Source: Archivesica marissinica (Eukaryota; Mollusca; Bivalvia; Venerida; Vesicomyidae). Taken from it: DNA of 64,000 nucleotides. The position numbers and the translations under genes were made by a program. This document shows positions 33,201 to 45,200 of the stretch, piece by piece. The stretch spans positions 42,935,516 to 42,999,515 of the forward strand of contig CM026403.1 in NCBI GenBank assembly GCA_014843695.1. Direction: 5' to 3'. The notes under the pieces are model-generated. The model was not told the DNA's origin. It searched no databases and saw nothing but the letters and a program-made list of their open reading frames with translations. How positions within the stretch are numbered: the first letter of the stretch is position 1; each line of letters starts with the position of its first letter.

Positions 33201-36200
33201 ATATCGTATATGCACGTGAGCCATGCCCAGTAGGATGGTGTTCCTAAGAGGTACTAAAACTTTAATCAGCATCTCATTCATCAAAACTTACCTTTTCAAA
33301 TATACAATGTCTTGTCAAGTGGTTACGGTCGCTGACTTGTCAACCACTGTAACCTATCATCACTTATGGTCACATTTTCGAGTCTTCAACCATGTCTCTT
33401 TATATTAAAAAGTTAGCAGTTTGTTACTGAGGATGGTGCACCAAGTAATTTGAATATTCGTTCGGGAAGGTATTCGAATATTCGATATAATTCTATCAAA
33501 ATCACTCAAACTCTTATAAAAAAATGCCAAATTAAGCTACTTTACTACCGTAAACGTCATCCTCTTCCTGTAAGGCCATGCAAATATGACGACTCATTCA
33601 TTATCGACCATTGTACATTCATGGGTGTTTTCACAAATGAAGCCGAATTGTCACTTGAACAGCTTTCCGTTGAAGGGTGTTTGTTTTTCAAATGATTATT
33701 CAGATTGATGTTGTACTCGGAATATGTGTACCGAGCAGTTTCCTTATTCTCAGCACGATTGAAGTCTTTCCAAATGTATGACTAAGCAGGCGGCCTTTTT
33801 GAGGACAACATCATAAAAATCGTATTTTAAATAGTACTTTTGGGTAATATTGAGCAGTTAATTAAAAATTTAAGAAACATGGGATGTTGTTGCAGTGCGT
33901 CTGTAATATTTCAAAGGCATTTTCTCGTCTAAACAGTTTTGACATCATAATTAAACACTACCTACCTTAGCACCTACTGTAAATTGTCCAATTACATGGC
34001 AGAGAGTCAATTAACACATGGTTTATTCAAACATCCTGGGGCAATTTCTTTTGTGTTGGAAGGTTTTATGATGGCTTCAAATTGTAATCGTATCGGATTT
34101 ATGAAAAACCCCGGATTTATTCAAACACGGGAATAGTATTCGGATATTCGGACATCCGAATAATTTCCAGTAAAAGTTTTTTTTAGGCGACATTGATGAT
34201 TTTACATGTGACATGCTTTGGTAGACAACCATGTTGTGTACGATATTCAGGGGAGGTTACCCTATTCTCGAGGTATTGCTATATCAGACCTTGATGGTGT
34301 CACTATACAGCAACATCTTTATAAATATTTGGTTTGTTAATCAATCACTTGTGGGTAAAAACATTATTAATGAGATGGTTGAATTATTAACAACTTACAA
34401 ATCCGGACATACACTCAGTTTTATACTCTGAAAAGAAATATGAAAATCTTCATATTCAGTAGCACTAAACTAAACATGAGTCATACACATGGTGTGTAGG
34501 TAAACACGAGTCCTACACATGGTGTGTAGGTAAACACGAGTCCTACACATGGTGTCTAGGTAAACACGAGTCCTACACATGGTGTGTAGGTAAACATGAG
34601 TCCTACACATGGTGTGTAGGTAAACACGAGTCCTACACATGGTGTCTAGGTAAACACGAGTCCTACACATGGTGTGTAGGTAAACACGAGTCCTACACAT
34701 GGTGTGTAGGTAAACATGAGTCCTACACATGGTGTCTAGGTAAACACGAGTCCTACACATGGTGTCTAGGTAAACACGAGTCCTACACATGGTGTCTAGG
34801 TAAACACGAGTCCTACACATGGTGTCTAGGTAAACATGAGTCCTACACATGGTGTGTAGGTAAACACGAAACATGGTGTGTAGGTAAACACGAGTCCTAC
34901 ACATGGTGTGTAGGTAAACATGAGTCCTACACATGGTGTCTAGGTAAACACGAGTCCTACACATGGTGTTTAGGTAAACACGAGTCCTACACATGGTGTG
35001 TAGGTAAACACGAGTCCTACACATGGTGTGTAGGTAAACACGAGTCCTACACATGGTGTCTAGGTAAACACGAGTCCTACACATGGTGTGTAGGTAAACA
35101 CGAGTCCTACACATGGTGTGTAGGTAAACACGAGTCCTACACATGGTGTGTAGGTAAACACGAGTCCTACACATGGTGTGTAGGTAAACACGAGTCCTAC
35201 ACATGGTGTCTAGGTAAACATGAGTCCTACACATGGTGTCTAGGTAAACACGAGTCCTACACATGGTGTGTAGGTAAACACAAGTCCTACATATGGTTTG
35301 TAGGTAAACACAAGTCCTACACATGGTGTGTAGGTAAACACGAGTCCTACACATGGTGTCTAGGTAAACACGAGTCCTACACATGGTTTTTAGGTAAACA
35401 CGAGTCCTACATATTGTTTGTAGGTAATCACAAGTACTACACATGGTTTGTAGGTAAACATGAGTCCTACACATGGTGTCTAGGTAAACACAAGTCCTAC
35501 ACATGGTGTCTAGGTAAACATGAGTCCTACACATGGTGTGTAGGTAAACATGAGTCCTACACATGGTGTCTAGGTAAACATGAGTCCTACACATGGTGTC
35601 TAGGTAAACATGAGTCCTACACATGGTGTCTAGGTAAACATGAGTCCTACACATGGTGTCTAGGTAAACACGAGTCCTACACATGGTGTGTAGGTAAACA
35701 CGAGTCCTACACATGGTTTGTAGGTAAACACGAGTCCTACACATGGTGTGTAGGTAAACACGAGTCCTACACATGGTGTGTAGGTAAACACAAGTCCTAC
35801 ACATGGTGTGTAGGTAAACACGAGTCCTACACATGGTGTGTAGGTAAACACGAGTCCTACACATGGTGTGTAGGTAAACACAAGTCCTACACATGGTGTT
35901 TAGGTAAACATGAGTCCTACACATGGTATCTAGGTAAACACTAGTCCTACACATGGTGTCTAGGTAAACACGAGTCCTACACATGGTATCTAGGTAAACA
36001 CAAGTCCTACACATGGTGTCTAGGTACACACGAGTCCTACACATGGTGTCTAGGTAAACATGAGTCCTACACATGGTCTCTAGGTAAACACGAGTCCTAC
36101 ACATGGTGTCTAGGTAAACACAAGTCATACATGTGGCTTCTAGGTAAAGTGAACATTATCATAATTTCATGATAATTTTTAATTAAAAAGAGAAGCTTAG

Positions 36201-39200
36201 TTTTTCTTTGTATTCATTAACAGAACTTGTGATTAAATGATTTATTTTGGTATATATTGGATGTCCGTCTTCTCTGTTATGGCCACTATTGGAGTTACCA
36301 TGTCAAGGAACAGTTCTGATAGATAGTCGAGGTATGGTAGTGAAATTTTAATTTATGCACAGAATTAACATTTCAATGGATACCGCTGATATTGATTGGT
36401 CATCCACAGTATGGTAGTGACATTTTAATTTATGTACAGAATTAACATTCCAATGGCTATTGCTGATATATATTGGTTATCCACAGTATGGTAGTGACAT
36501 TTTAATTTATGCACAGAATTGACATTTCAATGGATACTGCTGATATATATTGGTTATCCACAGTATGGTAGTGACATTTTAAGTAATGTATTACTTGTTT
36601 TACTGTTACAGTCAATGCAGAGTTACCATTTCAAGCCACAGTTATGATAAATGGTCTGCAGTATGGTAGTGGAATTGCCTCAGGAAAGAGACAGGCCAAA
36701 AATGAAGGAGGTATAGTATATGAGCAAATTTATGTCTCCTACATTTGATAGTTGAATGAAAGTCGAGTCATAGTTGTGCCACAATACTTACGTATACCGA
36801 GGAGGAACACCGTGGTTTAAATATACGTGGATTGTTTGCCCCTTACATCGGAGCCGAATTTTCTTCAATTTCTTCAGTCCTCTTTTCTATTGTGTCAGCG
36901 GCATGGCCCGCTAATAATATCAAAATAAAATAGGTTTGGGCCAAAATTGTGCCCCCCCCCCACCCATTCCTTCAATATTTTACTTTAAAAAAATAGAAAG
37001 CAGACATTATCTGAATAGCAATGGCACAGCTAGGTTTTAACAGCTATGTAACAACAATAGCAGAATGAATTGCATTTAAAGCAAACATTTAAATCATTAT
37101 GAAAGGATTATTTCCCTTTGTTGCAATACGCTATTTGTGTGTTTTGATTCCTCGGGGGAAAATGTTATCGAGTTCTATATTGAAGTATAAGACACAGCAG
37201 ACTTTTGGACATAAATTTGAATGAAAATACGCTTACGATATGTTCAGTTGATAGATATTTGTTTTTGTAATATTGTTATCATTACGAAAAAGCATGGTTA
37301 AAATATAGGTACCGAAAGGGCAAGGCTCATTCTAGAGGGCGATTTGGGCGAAATAGTCACCCTAGGGACCCTGACACCTCCCCTGGGGGGGGGGGGGTTC
37401 TCCACTTCTCCTAAAAAAAAGAAGAAAAAGCAGATACTTTATTTTCTTTTGAAACAATCATTATTCCAATACAAAAGAAATCACTCCAGGATATGTGAAT
37501 AAACCATGTTGTGGTCGCATCCATGGCATGTGTTAATTGACACTCTGCCATGTAATCGGATAATGACAGTAGGTGTTAAGGTAGGTAGTGTTTAATTAAG
37601 AATGAAATATTGCAGACATTTTGCAACAACATCCACCCCTTCGTATCCTAACATTTTAATTAACTGCTCAATATTAACAATAAGTACTATTTAAAGTACG
37701 ATTTTTATGATGGTTACGGATTCGAGCCACGCTCGGGTTCATTTATATGAACAAGTTGACAGTTTCTTACGGAGGTTGTTGCACAATGTACTGGTTAACC
37801 TTTGGAGCCTGTCCAGGAATGTGCTGTTAGGTAAACTGTCCACTGCGAAAGCAGTTCAAGTGACAATGGTTTCATTTGTGAAAACGCCCATGAATGTACA
37901 GATAACAATAACTGAATGAGTCGTCGTTATATTTGCATGGCCATACAGAAAGAAGATGACGTTTTACACCATTTACGGTCGCGAAGAAGGTCAAAGAAAC
38001 AGCTTCTAACACCTATGTTCGTCCCCAACTCCAAACTGGCAGCCCTGGCAAAAGTCTCAAACCTATAAAGCAGAAACAGTGCAAATAGCAGCTGCACGCT
38101 ATGTCTGCAATGATTATAACTACACGAGCAGTGTAACAAAAATGATTAATTCCGTGAACTGGCAAAAACTTAAATATTGTCGCATACAATCATCAGTCAT
38201 ATGCCTATACAAAATCAGAAATAACTTGGTATGTGTAAACTACAAACATCTAACACCTATGAGAACCTGAACTACTTAATTTCGCAGTCCTCAGTTTTCC
38301 CACAAACAATGCGTCTTTGGAATGGCTTCCCCTACTATGTACTGTCCAGCCTTGCTGAGCAGCTGTCTACTGTACCACTCATGTAACACTAATGACTGTT
38401 TTGAACCTTAGTATGTATTTATTTTTAGCACTCTCGGTCTCACTCTCTGTTTCAGTATTGAGTGTTGGGAGTAATATGTAGAATAACTTACATGTAAAGG
38501 TTACTTGCATCTAGATATGTCTTCTCCCTTTCAGCAAAAGCAACATTAGAGATATTTATACCCGAGCTGGCAGAGATTTGGGCGGGTGATAATGCTGCAT
38601 CCAAGCAAAAAGCTGAGTCGTCACATGATCTCAAAGTAAGTGATATGTGCACATGATAATGCTGCAGCCAAGCGTAGACTGAATCAGCACCCGATCTCAA
38701 AGTAACTGATATGTGCGCATGATAATGTTGCAGCCAAGCGTAGACTGAATCAGCACCCGATCTCAAAGTAAGTGATATGTACGGATGATAATGCTGCAGT
38801 CAAGCTAATGGCTGAGTCAGCTCCCGATCTCAAAGTAAGTGATATGTGCGCATGATAATGTTGCAGCCAAGCGTAGACTGAATCAGCACCCGATCTCAAA
38901 GTAAGTGATATGTACGGATGATAATGCTGCAGTCAAGCTAATGGCTGAGTCAGCTCCTGATCTCAAAGTAAGTGATATGTGTGCATGATAATGTTGCAGC
39001 CAAGCGTAGACTGAATCAGCACCCGATCTCAAAGTAAGTGATATGTGCGCATGATAATTCTGCAGCTAAGCGTAGACTGAATCAGCTCCCGATCTCAAAG
39101 TAAGTGATATGTGCGGATGATAATGCTGCAGTCAAGCGTAGACTGAATCAGCTCCCGATATCAAAGTAAGTGATATGTGCGGATGATAATGCTGCAGCCA

Positions 39201-42200
39201 ATCTAATGACTGAGTCAGCTCCCGATCTCAGAGTAAGTGATATGTGCGGATGATAATGCTGCAGTCAAGCTAATGGCTGAGTCAGCTCCCGATCTCAAAG
39301 TAAGTGATATGTGCGGATGATAATGCTGCAGTCAAGCTAATGGCTGAGTCAGCTCCCGATCTCAAAGTAAGTGATATGTGCGGATGATAATGCTGCAGTC
39401 AAGCGTAGACTGAATCAGCTCCCGATATCAAAGTAAGTGATATGTGCGGATGATAATGCTGCAGTGAAGCTAATGGCTGAGTCAGCTCCCGATCTCAGAG
39501 TAAGTGATATGTGCGGATGATAATGCTGCAGCCAATCTAATGACTGAGTCAGCTCCCGATCTCAGAGTAAGTGATATGTGCGGATGATAATGCTGCAGTC
39601 AAGCTAATGGCTGAGTCAGCTCCCGATCTCAAAGTAAGTGATATGTGCGGATGATAATGCTGCAGTCAAGCTAATGGCTGAGTCAGCTCCCGATCTCAAA
39701 GTAAGTGATATGTGCGGATGATAATGCTGCAGTCAAGCGTAGACTGAATCAGCTCCCGATCTCAAAGTAAGTGATATGTGCGCATGATAATGCTGCAGTG
39801 AAGCTAATGGCTGAGTCAGCTCCGATCTCAAAGTAAGTGATATGTGCGCATGATAATGCTGCAGCCAAGTGTAGACTGAATCAGCTCCCGATCTCAAAGT
39901 AAGTGATATGTGCGCATGATAATGCTGCAGTCAAGCGTAGACTGAATCAGCACCCGATCTCAAAGTAAGTGATATGTGCGCATGATAATGCTGCAGCCAA
40001 GTGTAGACTGAATCAGCTCCCGATCTCAAAGTAAGTGATATGTGCGCATGATAATGCTGCAGTCAAGCGTAGACTGAATCAGCTCCCGATCTCAAAGTAA
40101 GTGATATGTACGCATGATAATGCTGCAGTCAAGCTTATGGCTGAATCAGCTCCCGATCTCAAAGTAAGTGATATGTGCGCATGATAATGCTGCAGCCAAG
40201 CTTATGGCTGAGTCAGCAAAGGAATAAGGAAACATCAACAACATTTCATAAAATAAAGATTATTTAAACATATAAAAATCGGTGAAAGAATTTTTAAAAT
40301 GACCATAGCTAAACAATTCCCTTTTCCCCCCTCTCAAAGGATAACAATTATTATATGTACACAGACTATATCAAGAAATCAAATAATGTATACTTACCTG
40401 TATATGCCATTTCCAGTTCTTTGAAGAAGTTGCGATACAAGACCCAAGAGTTCCGGAATTGTGTGTTAAGTCCTCCCTACCACAGCCGTACCAGGTCCTG
40501 GGAACATGTCTACAGAGGTATGTACTATGTTGTACCACAGTCGTACCAGGTCCTGGGGACATGTCTACAGATGTATGTACTATGTTGTACCACAGCCATA
40601 CTAGGTCCTGGGGACATGTCTACAGAGGTATGTACTATGTTGTACCACAGCCGTACCAGGTCCTGGGAACATGTCTAGAGATGTATGTACTATGTTGTAC
40701 CACAGCCGTACCAGGTCCTGGGGACATGTCTACAGAGGTATGTACTATGTTGTACCACAGCCATACCAGGTCCTGGGGACATGTCTACAGAGGTATGTAC
40801 TATGTTGTACCACAGCCATACCAGGTCCTGGGGACATGTCTACAGAGGTATGTACTATGTTGTACCACAGCCATACCAGGTCCTGGGAACATGTCTACAG
40901 AGGTATGTACTATGTTGTACCACAGCCATACTAGGTCCTGGGGATGTGTCTTGTGACACCTCATTCATGCTTTATTGCAGAATCTGTGGTCTTGTGACGG
41001 CATATTCACGCTATATTTCAGAATCTGTAGTCTTGTGACAGCACATTCACACTATATTTCAGAATCTGTAGTCTTGTGACAGCACATTCACACTATATTT
41101 CAGAATCTATCGTCTTGTGATGTTCACACTATATTTCAGAATCTGTGATCTTGTGACAGCACATTCACACTATATTTCAGAATCTGTAGTCTTGTGATGT
41201 TCACACTATATTTCAGAATCTGTAGTCTTGTGACAGCACATTCACACTATATTTCAGAATCTGTAGTCTTGTGACAGCACATTCACACTATATTTTAGAA
41301 TCTGTGGTCTTGTGACAGCACATTCACACTATATTTCAGAATCTGTGGTCTTGTGACAGCACATTCACACTATATTTCAGAATCTGTAGTCTTGTGATAG
41401 CACATTCACACTATATTTCAGAATCTGTAGTCTTGTGACAGCACATTCACACTATATTTCAGAATCTATCGTCTTGTGACGTTCACACTATATTTCAGAA
41501 TCTGTGATCTTGTGACAGCACATTCACACTATATTTCAGAATCTGTGGTCTTGTGACAGCACATTCACACTATATTTTAGAATCTGTGGTCTTGTGACAG
41601 CACATTCACACTATATTTCAGAATCTGTGGTCTTGTGACAGCACATTCACACTATATTTCAGAATCTGTGGTCTTGTGACAGCACATTCACGCTATATTT
41701 CAGAATCTGTGGTCTTGTGACGGCACATTCACGCTATATTTCAGAAACTAGTGTCTTGTGACGTTCACGCTATATTTCAGAAACTATGGTCTATGTAATA
41801 CTACGTTCACGCTATATTTCAGAAACTAGTGTCTTGTGACGTTCACCACGCTATATTTCAGAAACTATGATCTTGGTGATACTACGTTCACGCTATATTT
41901 CAGAAACTATGGTCTTGGTGATACTACGTTCACGCTATATTTCAGAAACTAGTGTCTTGTGACGTTCACGCTATATTTCAGAAACTATGGTCTTGGTGAT
42001 ACTACGTTCACGCTATATTTCAGAAACTAATGTCTTGTGACGTTCACGCTATATTTCAGAAACTATGGTCTTGGTGATACTATGTTCACGCTATATTTCA
42101 GAAACTATTGTCTTGCGACGTTCACGCTATATTTCAGAAACTATTGTCTTGCGACGTTCACGCTATATTTCAGAAACTATGGTCTTGCGACGTTCACGCT

Positions 42201-45200
42201 ATATTTCAGAAACTATGGTCTTGCGACGTTCACGCTATATTTCAGAAACTATGGTCTTGCGACGTTCACGCTATATTTCAGAAACTATGGTCTTGCGACA
42301 TTCACGCTATATTTCAGAAAATATGGTCTTGGTGATACTACGTTCACGCTATATTTCAGAAACTATGGTCTTGCGACATTCACGCTATATTTCAGAAACT
42401 ATGGTCTTGGTGATACTACGTTCACGCTATATTTCAGAAACTATGGTCTTGGTGATACTACGTTCACGCTATATTTCAGAAACTATGGTCTTGGTGATAC
42501 TACATTCACGCTATATTTCAGAAACTATGGTCTTGGTGATACTACGTTCACGCTATATTTCAGAAACTATGGTCTTGGTGATACTACGTTCACGCTATAT
42601 TTCAGAAACTATGGTCTTGGTGATACTACGTTCACGCTATATTTCAGAAACTATGGTCTTGGTGATACTACGTTCACGCTATATTTCAGAAACTATGGTC
42701 TTGGTGATACTACGTTCACGCTATATTTCAGAAACTATGGTCTTGGCGATACTACGTTCACGCTATATTTCAGAAACTATGGTCTTGGTGATACTACGTT
42801 CACGCTATATTTCAGAAACTATGGTCTTGGTGATACTACGTTCACGCTATATTTCAGAAACTATGGTCTTGGTGATACTACGTTCACGCTATATTTCAGA
42901 AACTATGGTCTTGGTGATACTACGTTCACGCTATATTTCAGAAACTATGGTCTTGGTGATACTACGTTCACGCTATATTTCAGAAACTATGGTCTTGGTG
43001 ATACTACGTTCACGCTATATTTCAGAAACTATGGTCTTGGTGATACTACGTTCACGCTATATTTCAGAAACTATGGTCTTGGTGATACTACGTTCACGCT
43101 ATATTTCAGAAACTATGGTCTTGGTGATACTACGTTCAAAGTGGATAAGAAGTTGATATCCAATCAGAAGACAGAATTTACTCTTACTGTTGGAAAAAGA
43201 GCATGTACTGTAAGTGTGTAGTTCTTATGACATCCATTCATTGTATGCATAACTGTTATATGTGCAGCCATCTTGAATGCTGGGTCAACTTATAAGGGCA
43301 GCCTTGACACAAGAAGATCCTGGTGGCGATCACTCACTAATAAAGAATACCCCAGCACAAAGTACAATATTTAGGCTAGAATGCACTTTGCCGGTACGTG
43401 ACAATCCTAGGACTATGTTTGTTGTGCATCGATATATTTACTTGCTATGTTCTTCCTAATTAAGTAGAGAGTATTGAAAAGAAGCAGTCAACAAGTGGTA
43501 ATAGATTATAGTTAGCCCTCTTGTTTATTTTGCTGAATGAACACTTATACAGTCAAATCTAGCGTGACGAGATACACCCTTAGGGTGGTGGCCTTGTATC
43601 TTCATCTTGTGTATTTGATCATTATACAGTCAAATCTAGCGTGACAAGATACACCCTTAGGGTGGTGGCCTTGTATCTTCACCTTGTGTAGTTGATCATT
43701 ATACAGTCAAATCTAGCGTGACGAGATACACCCTTAGGGTGGTGGCCTTGTATCTTCATCTTGTGTATTTGATCATTATACAGTCAAATCTAGCGTGACG
43801 AGATACACCATTAGGGTGGTGGCCTTGTATCTTCATCTTGTGTATTTGATCATTATACAGTCAAATCTAGCGTGACGAGATACACCCTTAGCGTGGTGGC
43901 CTTGTATCTTCATCTTGTGTAGTTGATCATTATACAGTCAAATCTAGCGTGACGAGATACACCCTTACTTCAAGGGGGGTCACGTTGGACTGGTAATCCA
44001 GGGATCGCATGTTCGATCCCCCGTCGGACTCTAATAAAATTAACAGTCTTTCAGATGGGACTTCAAACCGAGGTCTCGTGTTGGTGACTTTACACCGCGC
44101 ACGTAAAAGAAGGAGAGGAGACTCTGGAATGGGTCTCTGTCTGTATCATTGCACTATCCTCAAAATATCTAAAATGACTAATCTCTTCTGGAGGCGTCGT
44201 TCATATGTGCAACCGGTAGCGACGATAAATAAATGTAAAAACACACAAGGGGGTCATTTCTCATGCATGATTTAATGCGTGTTATTGCCATGTTTGACTT
44301 AATGCGTGTTATTGCCATGTTTGATTTAATGCGTGTTATTGCCATGTTTGATTTAATGCGTGTTATTGCCATGTTTGGTTTAATGCGTGTTATTGCCATG
44401 TTTGATTTAATGCGTGTTATTGCCATGTTTGAATGTATGCGTGTTATTGCCATGTTTGATTTAATGCGTGTTATTGCCATGTTTGAATTAATGCGTGTTA
44501 TTGCCATGTTTGAATTAATGCGTGTTATTGCCATGTTTGATTTAATGCGTGTTATTGCCATGTTTGATTTAATGCATGTTATTGCCATGTTTGAATGTAT
44601 GCGTGTTATTGCCATGTTTGATTTTATGCGTGTTATTGCCATGTTTGATTTAATGCGTGTTATTGCCATGTTTGAATTAATGCGTGTTATTGCCATGTTT
44701 GATTTAATGCGTGTTATTGCCATGTTTGATTTAATGCGTGTTATTGCCATGTTTGATTTAATGCGTGTTATTGCCATGTTTGATTTAATGCGTGTTATTG
44801 CCATGTTTGATTTTATGCGTGTTATTGCCATGTTTGATTTAATGCGTGTTATTGCCATGTTTGAATTAATGCGTGTTATTGCCATGTTTGAATTAATGCG
44901 TGTTATTGCCATGTTTGATTTAATGCGTGTTATTGCCATGTTTGATTTAATGCGTGTTATTGCCATGTTTGATTTAATGCGTGTTATTGCCATGTTTGAA
45001 TTAATGCGTGTTATTGCCATGTTTGAATGTATGCGTGTTATTGCCATGTTTGATTTAATGCATGTTATTGCCATGTTTGATTTGATGGTCTACAGGTTGT
45101 ATGTAAGAACAAACGAGAAGCGAAGCAGCGAGCAGCACAAGCCATGTTGCAACAGCTACATCCACTCCTGAAAAATTGGGCGGCTATTCTCAGACTATAC

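Noticed and set aside
34470..36128. 552-codon minus-strand ORF of repeated Y-L-D-T-M-C-R-T-R-V
   Set aside because: The 30-bp period is divisible by 3 and contains no stop in this frame; opposite and shifted frames are open as well. No signal, domain or flanking coding sequence.
44178..45171. ORFs of about 300 codons on both strands (MRVIAMFDL and SNMAITRIK)
   Set aside because: 27-bp array open on both strands. The plus frame overlaps exon 13 but in a different frame from the DGCR8 reading.
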